Positions 24,924-34,084 of a stretch of DNA of 64,000 nucleotides are shown piece after piece. How positions within the stretch are numbered: the stretch's first letter is position 1; each line of letters opens with the position of its first letter. The notes under the pieces were generated by a model. That model did not search any database and was not told where the DNA came from. It worked only from the letters and a program-made list of their open reading frames with translations. The stretch is from Pseudomonas sp. RGM2987 (GTDB lineage Bacteria; Pseudomonadota; Gammaproteobacteria; Pseudomonadales; Pseudomonadaceae): positions 124,001 through 188,000 of the forward strand of contig NZ_JALJDX010000222.1 of assembly GCF_022952855.1 (NCBI RefSeq), given 5' to 3'. Made by a program: the position numbers and the translations under genes.

Positions 24924-27215
24924 TCACTCCTGGCCCAGACGCCGGCGGGCGACCCAACTGAGCGAGCGCCACAACCCGAAAGCGATCAGCAGCACGATCA
25001 GCACCACCGTCGCCGCCAGCAGCACCGGGTGCTCGGAAAGCTGGAACCAGAGCATCAACCACCAGGGCAGATGTCCGACAAAGTACTGTTCGCCGACCTG
25101 GCTGCTGTCCACGCCGCTGCTGCGCAGCAACGCGACGGAGCCGGCCACGGCGTCCATCTTCCCGCCATCGGCGAGGGTGTCGCGCAGCAACTGGTAGTCG
25201 GCGTCATCGTTGGCCAGCAGCGCGACGATGCTGCGCTGCTCGTGGAACGGCGACTTGAGGCCGACGAAGGCGGCAATCGGCGCCTGGGCCGAAACCTCGA
25301 CCCGTTGGGCCGCCTGGTTGCGTACATCGTTGAGCTGTCCGGCACGCGCCGATGCACCGCTCATGACCTGGCTGGTCGGTTCCAGCAACCAGTCGTGGAG
25401 GTGATCGAGCATCAGGTTCAGGTCCGGGTTATCGCCCATGCCGGCGGCCATCCCCCCGATGACCAACAGATCGGCATCCGCCCGGGCCGCCATGCTCCAG
25501 TCGGAAGACAGTTGCAAGCCCAGCGCCGGGGCACCGGAACGCGCGCCAATCGCGGCCAGGGATTCGAGCAAAGTGCTGATCTGCACGGCGGTGCCCTGGG
25601 CCGGCACCATCACCAGGGTCTGCGACAGGTCGGCCATGCGGCTGAACGGAAAGCCGCTGCGGGCAAAGGCCTTCAAATCCGGCATCGCCATGAAGTGGTG
25701 ATAGCCAGACAGATCAATGGTCGAGGACTCGTCAATCGCGGCCTGGTTACTCGGTGGCAAAGTCGTCTGGCAGTGATCGCGCTGGGCGCTGCCGAGGGTG
25801 CTGGCGAAGTTGAAATCAAAACGCAGATTGTTGCGCTCGCCGACTTTCAGTGCCGGAACCAGAATCTTCTCCAGCGGATTGGCAGGGTCGCTGGACAGCA
25901 CCGCCAGCCTCAGCCGTTGCAGCTTCGAATCATCCGTGCTGGGCAGCGGCAAGCTGCTGATGAATTGATTATTGAGGTTGATGTTCAGCCGTGACTCATC
26001 GGCGACCGCACTGGGGGTGTAGCGATAGTTGACTTCCAGTGGGATCCCCTGGCTGCGCCAGACAAACAGGTCCGGCGGCAGGTTGAGGTCGAGGTTGATC
26101 GGTGCCGGGCGCAGGCCACTCGCCTGCAACTGCTCTGGATAGCTGATCAGTTCGGCGAATCGAACCGGTCGATCGGTGCGAATCCAGTTCGGCGCATCAT
26201 AGGGTTGGCGCGGCAGCAGCTGCTGCACCCTGTTCACTGTTACCCGCGAGCCGCGCAACAGATCGCCGCCCAAGGCCAACGCACGCGCCGCGACCAGCAG
26301 ATCCTCGTCATCGCGACCCAGCACCAACAGCACCTTGCTATGGGGCGTCCCGGGGTTGTCGAGCATTTGCAGCACCGGCGCCTGGACCTTGGGGAACCGC
26401 TCCAGGTCTGCCAGGAACGGCGGACGTCGGTCATTGGTGGCGAATACGATGGCCGACGTCGGTGGGTTATCCCCTTCGGCCACCGGCAGGCGGTCGAACA
26501 GCACCGGCAAGCGCATACCACGCCAGCCCGCCCGGCTGCCGAAATAAGACGCCAGCACGCCGGCCGCACGCTGCTCGCCCAACGTCGGCGATGCCGCGAA
26601 AACCATGCTCAGGACCGGCTTGTCCTGGCCGCGAGCATCGAAGAACGGCAAGGGAAAATAGGCCAGGTCGTTCTGCAACGACAGCGGCTGTTCCTGAAGC
26701 TCGATCTCGCTACGGCCGCCGATGTTGACCCACAGTGTGTTGTTGGCCGGGTCCTCGCAGACATCGGTGTAGTGACCGATGAACTCCAGGCGTACCCGAT
26801 TGAAGTCGGTGATCAGGCGCGGGTCGAGCGCGACGTTGCGAAAGGTCTTGTGCCCCAGTTGCTCCTTTTCGATGGGCACTACGCTCACCAGCACATCATT
26901 GAGATAGACCCGCAGATGCGACAGCACCGGCAACAAGGCCGGCGACGGCGTGTACTCGAGCCGCAAGTTGGCATCGCTGGCGATCCGGTCGCGACGCAAC
27001 GAGAACTCGATCTGCTGGCTGTCGTGAATCCCCAGCAACAGCGTATCGGCCGCGTGGCCCAACTGACCGAAGTTATAGGTGCTGCTCCAGCCATGGAACG
27101 CATCGGGCGCTGGCGTAGCGCTTCCCGGCGAGGTCGCCAGGCCCTGGGCCTGGACGCCACCGACAACCAGCAGCGCCAGTGCGGCAACCAGGGACTTACT
27201 GAAATAGCGACTCAT
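24924..27215 (-). CDS. bcsB: Cyclic-di-GMP-associated cellulose synthase subunit BcsB
   Basis: Periplasmic partner of BcsA, 763 residues from the ATG at 27215, with a signal peptide (SKSLVAALALLVVGGVQA). The body alternates carbohydrate-binding jelly-roll and flavodoxin-like domains, and the C-terminal membrane anchor (LLAATVVLIVLLIAFGLW) packs against BcsA. The start codon overlaps the bcsA stop in an ATGA. A longer open frame to 27329 lies within bcsA and is not coding. BcsB guides the polymer from the BcsA channel to BcsC. Confidence 0.94.
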   Translation of the reverse strand: MSRYFSKSLVAALALLVVGGVQAQGLATSPGSATPAPDAFHGWSSTYNFGQLGHAADTLLLGIHDSQQIEFSLRRDRIASDANLRLEYTPSPALLPVLSHLRVYLNDVLVSVVPIEKEQLGHKTFRNVALDPRLITDFNRVRLEFIGHYTDVCEDPANNTLWVNIGGRSEIELQEQPLSLQNDLAYFPLPFFDARGQDKPVLSMVFAASPTLGEQRAAGVLASYFGSRAGWRGMRLPVLFDRLPVAEGDNPPTSAIVFATNDRRPPFLADLERFPKVQAPVLQMLDNPGTPHSKVLLVLGRDDEDLLVAARALALGGDLLRGSRVTVNRVQQLLPRQPYDAPNWIRTDRPVRFAELISYPEQLQASGLRPAPINLDLNLPPDLFVWRSQGIPLEVNYRYTPSAVADESRLNINLNNQFISSLPLPSTDDSKLQRLRLAVLSSDPANPLEKILVPALKVGERNNLRFDFNFASTLGSAQRDHCQTTLPPSNQAAIDESSTIDLSGYHHFMAMPDLKAFARSGFPFSRMADLSQTLVMVPAQGTAVQISTLLESLAAIGARSGAPALGLQLSSDWSMAARADADLLVIGGMAAGMGDNPDLNLMLDHLHDWLLEPTSQVMSGASARAGQLNDVRNQAAQRVEVSAQAPIAAFVGLKSPFHEQRSIVALLANDDADYQLLRDTLADGGKMDAVAGSVALLRSSGVDSSQVGEQYFVGHLPWWLMLWFQLSEHPVLLAATVVLIVLLIAFGLWRSLSWVARRRLGQE

Positions 27216-29803
27216 GACGGGCTCACCGATCGAGAAGAGGACGAGAAGAACGACGAAGGCATGCGCGGCAGGTAACTCAACAGCCATCCCACCAGCCGCA
27301 GGGGCGGACCGGCCACACGACGAACCCACAGCGGCAGGAATTGGTAGAGCTGGAAGTAGCCTTTGGCACCGAGCTTGAAAATGTCGATCAGGCTATGCAG
27401 GGGCCTGTCCGGGACGTAGTTGTCGCCCCAGTTCAACCAGGCATCGGCCCGGGCAAAGGTGCATTGCACGAAATCGATTTTCTGTTGGGTCGACAACAGG
27501 GCGAAGTTGATACCGACAAATTGTTTGTGGCTGCGACTGACCAGCCCGGGGAACAGGAATTCTCGCGAGTCGCGCTGCATCAACAGCGAAATCCGCCCAC
27601 CCACCGGTAGCGACAGCGGCACGTCGACCTGCACGCCGACCCCGCCATCGGAGTAATCGAGCAGCGTGCCCGGATAGGAGTGGCCGCTGTCCAGGCGCAC
27701 CGCCACCGGCAATTGGGTCTGCACCCGATGGGTCTGGCGCACCTGGCGGACTTCGGCCGCCACCGCCACGGCCGCGCCGAGGATCAGCAGGTTGTAGATC
27801 ACCCACAGCGAGCTGACCAGCACCGTGCCGACTTCATTGGCCGGCCCCGTGGACAGACGCCAGCAGGCAAAACCCAAGCCGGCGATGTTCAATCCGGCCA
27901 GCACCAGGTATGGCCGGGCGATTTTCCAGTCGAACCGGTCGTACTCCATCAGGCCGCCCTTGGCGGTGACGTTGAAGCTGCCCTTGTTCGGGCTCAACAA
28001 CGCGACCGTGGTGGGACGCGCGATGTACCAGGCCAACACGGTCTCGTAGACCTCGCCCCAGAAAGTCTGGCGAAAGCGGCCCTGCATGCGCGAGTTGGTC
28101 AGGCTGGCGTGGATCATCGGCGGCAACACATACAACAGGATCATCAGCGCCGGGGCATAGATGATGTAGGCATGCAGCAGCAGGAAAGCCAAGGGCGCGA
28201 CCAGGAATATCAGCCGCGGTAAACCAGCGAGAAAGTGCATCATCGCGTTTGCGTAGCAGATCCGTTGGAACAGCGTCAGGCCCTTGCCCAGCAGCGGATT
28301 GTCGGTACGGAAAATCTGCGCCATGCCCCGGGCCCAGCGAATGCGCTGGCCAATGTGCGCGGACAGGCTTTCGGTGGCGAGGCCGGCGGCCTGGGGAATG
28401 CGTACGTACGCCGAGTTCCAGCCCGCGCGGTGCAAGCGCAAGGCGGTGTGAGCGTCCTCGGTCACCGTCTCCACCGCAAAGCCGCCGATCTCATCCAGCG
28501 CCGAACGCCGCAGCACCGCGCAGGAGCCGCAGAAGAACGCAGCGTTCCACATGTCGTTACCGTCCTGGATCAGACCGTAGAACAACTCGCCTTCGTTCGG
28601 TCGGTTGCGAAACACCGCAAGGTTGCGTTCGAACGGATCCGCCGACAGGAAGTGATGGGGTGTCTGGACCAACGCCAGTTTCGGGTCGCGCAGAAACCAG
28701 CCCACCGTCAGCTGCAGGAAGGAGCGCACCGGCATGTGGTCACAATCGAATAACGCAACCAGCTCGCCGCTGATACGGCCCAACGCATGGTTGAGGTTGC
28801 CGGCCTTGGCGTGACGATTGTCCGGGCGAATGACGTAGCCCACACCAACGTCGACGGCAAACTGCCTGAAGGCCTCGCGCTTGCCGTCGTCGAGCAGGTA
28901 GATCCGCAGCTTGTCTTCCGGCCAGTCAATCGCCAGCGCCGCATACACCGTCCCGCGCACCACCGAAAGGTCTTCGTTGTAGGTAGGAATCAACAGGTCG
29001 ACCGTCGGCCAGCTGCGGGTATCCTCCGGCATTTGTGCCGGTTGGCGGTTCAGTGGCCAGCAGGTCTGGATGTAGCCGAAGATCAACACGATCCATGAAT
29101 AGGTCTCGGCCGCCAGCAGCGCCAGGCCACAGGCCAGGTCCAGCGGCTGGTCCCAGTTCAGCGTCGAGGTGTAGCGCCACCACAGGTAACGGCAGGACAC
29201 GATAGTGGACAGCACCACCATCAGCAGCGTCGCAAAACGCCCGGGAATCCCGCGTACCAGCATGGTCAGGCCCCAGAGCAGGAGCGCGAACACCAGTTGT
29301 TCCAGGTAACCGAATGGCTCGGTGATGCACAGCACTGTCAGGAGCATCAACTGGACCAGCAGCAAACTGCCGAGCAACCACTGACGGTGCCGCTCCAGGC
29401 CTTTCCACCAATGCACCCCCTGGGTCAGGCGGGCGTTATTCCGGATTCGTTTGCTCTGTCGCTCCAGTGTCTTGCTCAGCCGGGCCCAGACCCTTTGATT
29501 CATGGCCATGGCCCGCGTCCACCACGTCAGCGAGCGTGGACGGTGCTGCGGCGCAACCGGTCGAATCAGCATCAGCCAGACGCTTTGCAGCAGGTAACGC
29601 AACGGATCGCCCAGGCTCGGCGCTTTATCGGCCAGCTGTGGATACCAGCGTTGCCGCTGCTCCAGGACCTGGCGCCATGCCGGCGATTCCAGGCGCAACA
29701 CCGCCCAGGCGAGGCTACTCGACAAGGCCAACAGCAGCGCGACCAGGGGCAGGCAATCGTGCTCGCTGCGCAGTTGCCGATAGGGAAACCAGCGGGCGAT
29801 CAT
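27212..29803 (-). CDS. bcsA: Cellulose synthase catalytic subunit BcsA
   Basis: Processive inner-membrane glucosyltransferase (GT2), 863 residues. Catalytic motifs are in order: IYLLDDGKREAF, the DxD-type FDCDHMPVR, the catalytic-base Asp in TVTEDAHTALRLHRAGW, and QRIRWARGMAQIF (QxxRW). The C-terminal PilZ domain is intact, with RxxxR (RQTHR) and DxSxxG (DYSDGG), so activation by c-di-GMP is expected. About eight membrane helices flank the GT domain. The ATG at 29803 overlaps the bcsQ stop (ATGA). The long N-terminal extension before the first catalytic motif is typical of enterobacterial-type BcsA. Confidence 0.96.
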   Translation of the reverse strand: MIARWFPYRQLRSEHDCLPLVALLLALSSSLAWAVLRLESPAWRQVLEQRQRWYPQLADKAPSLGDPLRYLLQSVWLMLIRPVAPQHRPRSLTWWTRAMAMNQRVWARLSKTLERQSKRIRNNARLTQGVHWWKGLERHRQWLLGSLLLVQLMLLTVLCITEPFGYLEQLVFALLLWGLTMLVRGIPGRFATLLMVVLSTIVSCRYLWWRYTSTLNWDQPLDLACGLALLAAETYSWIVLIFGYIQTCWPLNRQPAQMPEDTRSWPTVDLLIPTYNEDLSVVRGTVYAALAIDWPEDKLRIYLLDDGKREAFRQFAVDVGVGYVIRPDNRHAKAGNLNHALGRISGELVALFDCDHMPVRSFLQLTVGWFLRDPKLALVQTPHHFLSADPFERNLAVFRNRPNEGELFYGLIQDGNDMWNAAFFCGSCAVLRRSALDEIGGFAVETVTEDAHTALRLHRAGWNSAYVRIPQAAGLATESLSAHIGQRIRWARGMAQIFRTDNPLLGKGLTLFQRICYANAMMHFLAGLPRLIFLVAPLAFLLLHAYIIYAPALMILLYVLPPMIHASLTNSRMQGRFRQTFWGEVYETVLAWYIARPTTVALLSPNKGSFNVTAKGGLMEYDRFDWKIARPYLVLAGLNIAGLGFACWRLSTGPANEVGTVLVSSLWVIYNLLILGAAVAVAAEVRQVRQTHRVQTQLPVAVRLDSGHSYPGTLLDYSDGGVGVQVDVPLSLPVGGRISLLMQRDSREFLFPGLVSRSHKQFVGINFALLSTQQKIDFVQCTFARADAWLNWGDNYVPDRPLHSLIDIFKLGAKGYFQLYQFLPLWVRRVAGPPLRLVGWLLSYLPRMPSSFFSSSSRSVSPS

Positions 29804-30522
29804 GCCGGCAGCCCTGTTCGGGCCTGGCACCACACCGCCAGGCTGAGCACGTCCTGGGCCACCAGGCTGCCAGGTGCATAACGGCCCACCGGCTGCTTGC
29901 AGGCCAACGCCTCGCGCATCGCTTCGTCACTGTGCACCGTCACCGGCAGCAGGCGCGCATCATGGTGCTGGCGCCAGATCAGCATCAGGTCGCGTTGAAT
30001 CTGGCTGGCCGGATCGAAGCGATTGAGCAACAGGTAGTCGGTGCTCTGCTCCTGTTGTTGCAGCAACGCGTGACACGCGGCATCGGCTTCAATGAGCTGG
30101 ACCTGCAGGTGGCAGGACACCGCGCTGTCCTGCCAGGGCAAGCGCCGGGGCATATCGAACAGTATCCAGTCGAAATGCTCGGCCAACGCCTTGGCGCGCC
30201 GGTCCCAGAGCCCGGGTTGGGCGCTCAACGCTTGCTCCAGGCTCATCCGCTCGGTACCGACGAGTCGACCATAGGGCAGCAGGCTCAGATTCGGCGCGAG
30301 GCTCCAGCTCTCGGCTGACCAGTCCTGGCCATCGAGCATCGCCCGCGCCCAGCCGCCAGTCTCCGTGACGGCCAGGTTGAAATGCAGGCGCAGCAGGTTG
30401 TCCGCGCACAAGTCCACCAGCAGCACACGCTGTTCAAGGGTGTGCAGGGCGTAGCCGAGCGCGGCCAACAATGAGCTGCTTCCCGCACCACCACGCAATC
30501 CGTGCATACCCAGGGAGGTCAT
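29800..30522 (-). CDS. bcsQ: Cellulose biosynthesis protein BcsQ (MinD/ParA-like)
   Basis: A 240-residue SIMIBI-class NTPase-like protein closely following E. coli BcsQ (MTSLGMHGLRGGAGSSSLLA, NLLRLHFNLAV, GWARAMLDGQDW, KQPVGRYAP). As in E. coli, the P-loop is degenerate (GGAGSSS instead of GGxGKT/S). In E. coli BcsQ works with BcsR in assembly and polar or membrane localisation of the synthase. The start overlaps bcsR and the end overlaps bcsA, both by ATGA junctions. Confidence 0.92.
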   Translation of the reverse strand: MTSLGMHGLRGGAGSSSLLAALGYALHTLEQRVLLVDLCADNLLRLHFNLAVTETGGWARAMLDGQDWSAESWSLAPNLSLLPYGRLVGTERMSLEQALSAQPGLWDRRAKALAEHFDWILFDMPRRLPWQDSAVSCHLQVQLIEADAACHALLQQQEQSTDYLLLNRFDPASQIQRDLMLIWRQHHDARLLPVTVHSDEAMREALACKQPVGRYAPGSLVAQDVLSLAVWCQARTGLPA

Positions 30523-30743
30523 GCCGTCACCTGGGGTTCTTCGTGACGCGTCAGCGAGACCCGCACTCCGGGGGCCCGTTGCATCTGATCGAACTCGGCG
30601 AACAGCGGCCAGCGCTGCAAGGCACGCCGCAACTCTCGCTGGAGCGAGACGTCGACGTACTTTAATGCAGGCAACTGCAATTCAGCCTTCAATCGAGCGA
30701 TATCATTGGCCCGCTCTGAGCGTGACAGCAACCGGGCGCTCAT
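30519..30743 (-). CDS. bcsR: Cellulose biosynthesis protein BcsR
   Basis: A 74-residue regulatory subunit. The conserved core NDIARLKAELQLPALKYVDV followed by LQRWPLFAEFDQM matches the YhjR/BcsR pattern of E. coli. In that organism BcsR binds BcsQ, stabilises it and enables assembly of the BcsRQEA complex. I chose the ATG at 30743 because it overlaps the bcsG stop by four bases. A longer frame to 30770 adds nine residues within bcsG. Being so short it is easily missed in annotation, but the fit is good. Confidence 0.88.
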   Translation of the reverse strand: MSARLLSRSERANDIARLKAELQLPALKYVDVSLQRELRRALQRWPLFAEFDQMQRAPGVRVSLTRHEEPQVTA

Positions 30744-32359
30744 TTGGACACCGGCCGGTAAGGCAGCCATGGGGTGTTCTCCTTGATCCGTACATAACGC
30801 GCTGCGGCGTAGTCCAGCACAACGCTGCCTTCGCTCTCGGACACCAGCGGGGTTTGCGCCAGCCCTGTCAGCAGGGGTTGCCAGTCCGGCTGCTGCCCGC
30901 CGACCTGGGCAGGCGCGCTATACAACCGGTCGATGATTTGTGCCAAGGCCAGGTAACTGCTTGGCTCGCTGACACGCAAAGGTGAGGACCGCGGGTTACG
31001 TCCCATGCCGATCAACTTGATGCCGACCGGCACCTGGGTAATCGACGGCGCGGGTATCTCACGCATGCTGGGGAACTGCATGCGGTCGCCACGAAGGGCC
31101 GCACCGTGGTCCGGCACGATCACCACCACCACGCGGCGGCCGCTGGCCTCCAACTGATCGAGGAAAACGCTCAAGTCCTCCAGCAGGGCCTGGGCTCGCG
31201 CCTTGTAGTCGGCGCGCCGGGTCTGACCTGCGGCCGTGACGATGCGATTACCGTCTTGCAGGGTCAGGGTGTTGTAGAACAGCGCCACGCGAGGATCGGG
31301 CTGTTGCAGGCGCTGCTTCCACCACAGGTCCAGCACTTCGCGATCACGCAACACCGGCGAGCCATCCGGTGCCGAGAGGATGGATTGCAAGTGACTCAGA
31401 TCCATTCGCGGGGCCGGCAGCGCCCCAAGGGTCTGCACTGTATTGAGGAACCCGGCGGCCTGCCCCGTATGGTTGAGCAGGGTTTCACCGACGTAGCCCT
31501 GCCTGGCCAGTTCGTCGAACAACAGGCAAGGTTCAGGGGCAGGCACCTGGAGCTGGCTGCGCGGCACCTGGCCGCATCCGGCGCGCAGCAGCCCAAGCGT
31601 GGCAGGCACCCGCTCGGAGGCGGCGGAGTTGAAGCGGTCGAACAGCACATCCATCCCTTGCAGCAATGGATGGTCGCGCAGTCCCAACAGATCCAGATCG
31701 TCCCAAGCCATCGAGTCGATGTTGATCAGCAACAGGTCAAACGGCTGCGCGGTCGGCAACATAGGCTGGAAGGTGACGCGTCGTTCAGCTTCGTCAGCAT
31801 AGAATTGCTGCAAGTAGCGTTCGATGTCCGCGTTCGCGCCAGCCGCCCTCTCCTGTGCCGCAACGCCTTGGATAAAGTCCGCCCCATGGCCCGGATAGAG
31901 CGCCGGCAGGTTGCCGAGCCCCAGCCAGGCCAGGCCGACCAGGCTCAGTGTGGTCAATCGCAGCCAAGGGTGGATGAACAGATACCCCGCCACCAGCACC
32001 AGCAGCCAGCCAAGGACATTCCAGTCGACCAGGCGTTCGGCCAGCGCCAGGGAATGCTCGGAGAACAGATCCACGACCGTGGTCCATTCAGGCCACTGGG
32101 TCAAAGGCGGCAGCCAGGTGTCCTGGTAGAGCAATGCCATGGCCAGCGGTACGGCGATCAGTTGCCGCATGACGGGCCTGAAACGGCTGCCCAATGGCAC
32201 CAGCAAAAAGGCCGCGAACAACAGATTGGGCAGGACCTGAATGTTCAGGTAGCCGGCCCACTGCAAGGCGAACTTCAAAATGAAATACAGGTTCCAGTGC
32301 CCCAGGCCGGGCCAGACCCGGGCGGCTTTCAGCACAATTGCCGACTCGAACTTACTCAT
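30740..32359 (-). CDS. bcsG: Cellulose phosphoethanolamine transferase BcsG
   Basis: A 539-residue protein with an N-terminal membrane domain of several helices (LKFALQWAGYLNIQVLPNLL onward) and a periplasmic alkaline-phosphatase-fold domain. It transfers phosphoethanolamine from phosphatidylethanolamine to glucose C6 of cellulose. The nucleophile region FNSAASERVPATLGLLRAG matches the Ser-278 block of E. coli, and VPDHGAALRGDRMQ matches the metal/His block. Two ligand positions differ from what I recall for E. coli: INIDSMAW has Asp where E. coli has Cys, and PDHG has Asp where E. coli has Glu. Its presence, without visible acetylation genes, predicts pEtN-cellulose. The start overlaps bcsF by eight bases. 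Confidence 0.92.
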   Translation of the reverse strand: MSKFESAIVLKAARVWPGLGHWNLYFILKFALQWAGYLNIQVLPNLLFAAFLLVPLGSRFRPVMRQLIAVPLAMALLYQDTWLPPLTQWPEWTTVVDLFSEHSLALAERLVDWNVLGWLLVLVAGYLFIHPWLRLTTLSLVGLAWLGLGNLPALYPGHGADFIQGVAAQERAAGANADIERYLQQFYADEAERRVTFQPMLPTAQPFDLLLINIDSMAWDDLDLLGLRDHPLLQGMDVLFDRFNSAASERVPATLGLLRAGCGQVPRSQLQVPAPEPCLLFDELARQGYVGETLLNHTGQAAGFLNTVQTLGALPAPRMDLSHLQSILSAPDGSPVLRDREVLDLWWKQRLQQPDPRVALFYNTLTLQDGNRIVTAAGQTRRADYKARAQALLEDLSVFLDQLEASGRRVVVVIVPDHGAALRGDRMQFPSMREIPAPSITQVPVGIKLIGMGRNPRSSPLRVSEPSSYLALAQIIDRLYSAPAQVGGQQPDWQPLLTGLAQTPLVSESEGSVVLDYAAARYVRIKENTPWLPYRPVSK

Positions 32360-32546
32360 GAGGTGCTCCCGCTGACTGGCCCTTCACGCTGTCGCGAGGC
32401 ACGCGGTGCGGCTTCAGATAACGAGGCGGCAACAGGCCTTGGACCCAGGCCCGCCCCTGGCGCCAGAAAATACGCAACAGCTGGATCAGCGCGAACGTCA
32501 GCAGGCAGCTTGCGGCAATGACCTGGAGCAACTCGTAGTAGCTCAT
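32352..32546 (-). CDS. bcsF: Small membrane protein BcsF
   Basis: A 64-residue single-pass inner-membrane protein. Its N-terminal hydrophobic helix (ELLQVIAASCLLTFALIQLL) is followed by a basic cytoplasmic tail with LLPPRYLKPH. In E. coli BcsF recruits BcsE, bound to c-di-GMP, to the membrane and to BcsG. Position (between bcsE and bcsG), length and topology all fit. The start overlaps the bcsE stop (ATGA at 32543-32546). Confidence 0.9.
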   Translation of the reverse strand: MSYYELLQVIAASCLLTFALIQLLRIFWRQGRAWVQGLLPPRYLKPHRVPRDSVKGQSAGAPHE

Positions 32547-34084
32547 TTGCAGTAGTCCATGATCGCCAGACGGCTTCGTTGTGGCGTATAGGCGCTCATT
32601 TCGGTTCGCACGCGCGCCGCCTCGCTGCGCTCCGGAGCCAGGCGCAACTCACTCGGCAGATTGGTGGCGTCGCGCAAAGCGGCGCACGGCAGCTCTTCCA
32701 GCTCGGCAAGGGGTTGGCAATCACTGAACAGATTGCGCCACGGCAAGCGACAGATATTGCCCAACGCCAACTCCAGGCCATCGTTGCGGCAAGCGAACAG
32801 GAACAGATAAACCTCGCCGTTGAGCACCGTGGCGATGTCGCCGAACCGACGCAGGCTGATCTGGTGCAGGCAGTGTTCGACCGTCAGCACCGAGCGCACG
32901 GACAACCGCAGCAACTGATGCTCGATTTCGCCAGATGCACCGTCATAAATCTGCTCCAGCGCCGACAGGAACTCACGCGGGGTCAACAGACCGCGCACCG
33001 TCGGAGCCCGCAGGCGTTCGAGCAGCGACTCCAGGTCACCGCTCGCCTGTCGGCGACGCCAGACTTGCCCCTGCACACTGTCGACCAGGCTGAAAAACCG
33101 CGACAACGGGTTGCCAAAGGGCACGACGATGTTTGCCCCGCAGGCCATCAGCAGGCGCTCGTCGCGGTAGCGCAGGCAGGGTTCTATTTCCCGCACGACG
33201 ATTTTCAGCGCCGTACCGCAACGCTCGCGCAGCGCATACAGCTCGCGAGCCAGCGCTTCTACCTGCTGGTCGTTTTCAATGGCGACCATCACGCTCGCAG
33301 CCCGCGCCAGCGCGGCCTGTTGCAGCAGGTCGATGCGCCGGTCGAACACGCTCCACTGCTCGGGCAGGGTCGCTGCGCCTTCAAGCACTGCGCGCTGGGC
33401 CAGGTACACGCGCTGGTCGTCAGTGCGTGTCACGACTGGGCTGGCCTGCTCGGCCCGGGCCAGGCCAAAGCCTGAGGCTTGCAGCTCAAGCTCGAATTCC
33501 CGGGCGCCGCAGACGCCTTGGTCGTTGTGCCAGAAATGCGACTGGTAGCGAATGCCGCCATCCTGCCGGTACAGCTGGGCCAGGCCGGACAGGTGTTCAT
33601 TGAGGCGGATCAATTCGCCATGCAGTGGCGAAGCCCGCCCATGGCACAACACCAGGAGCGTGCAGCGCTGTTCACGCAGCCAACGCCTCAGCCCACTACA
33701 CCACTGCTGAAGTTGCGCGGCGTCAAAGGTGCGCCAGGCGGTTGCCGGCAGCATCAATAGCAACAGGCCGCCCGGAGCGATTGCGGCGCGCCTCAATTCC
33801 GACGGCAGCGACTTGAGCGCCGGACGAATCACAGCCTCAGGCACTTCGAACAGACGCAACTCGCCGGGACCGGATCGCGCGTCCAGGGCCTCTGCCAATT
33901 GCTCGGGATAAAAGCCACACCACAGCAGGCCGGCCCGATGCTGCCCGGGCAATGCCATCAAGCCTTGCAGCGCCAATGCCTCGGCATCGCGAGTGCGATC
34001 GACGGCGACCCAGTACAGTCCTCCTTGACGCATCAACAACTGCTCATCCGCAAACCCACGGATAGCCAAGGAAACCTGACTCAA
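32543..34084 (-). CDS. bcsE: Cyclic-di-GMP-binding protein BcsE
   Basis: A 513-residue cytoplasmic protein of the GIL-domain family and the first gene of the bcs operon. The c-di-GMP-binding RxGD motif is visible as SLRRFGDIATVLNGEVYLFL in the C-terminal GIL/GGDEF-like region, preceded by a degenerate receiver-like domain and an N-terminal ATPase-like module. In E. coli BcsE relays c-di-GMP to the synthase and is needed for full pEtN-cellulose production. The ATG at 34084 has only a weak upstream purine stretch. No other gene lies between it and the catalase terminator, so the operon promoter must be within 34085-34470. Confidence 0.9.
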   Translation of the reverse strand: MSQVSLAIRGFADEQLLMRQGGLYWVAVDRTRDAEALALQGLMALPGQHRAGLLWCGFYPEQLAEALDARSGPGELRLFEVPEAVIRPALKSLPSELRRAAIAPGGLLLLMLPATAWRTFDAAQLQQWCSGLRRWLREQRCTLLVLCHGRASPLHGELIRLNEHLSGLAQLYRQDGGIRYQSHFWHNDQGVCGAREFELELQASGFGLARAEQASPVVTRTDDQRVYLAQRAVLEGAATLPEQWSVFDRRIDLLQQAALARAASVMVAIENDQQVEALARELYALRERCGTALKIVVREIEPCLRYRDERLLMACGANIVVPFGNPLSRFFSLVDSVQGQVWRRRQASGDLESLLERLRAPTVRGLLTPREFLSALEQIYDGASGEIEHQLLRLSVRSVLTVEHCLHQISLRRFGDIATVLNGEVYLFLFACRNDGLELALGNICRLPWRNLFSDCQPLAELEELPCAALRDATNLPSELRLAPERSEAARVRTEMSAYTPQRSRLAIMDYCK

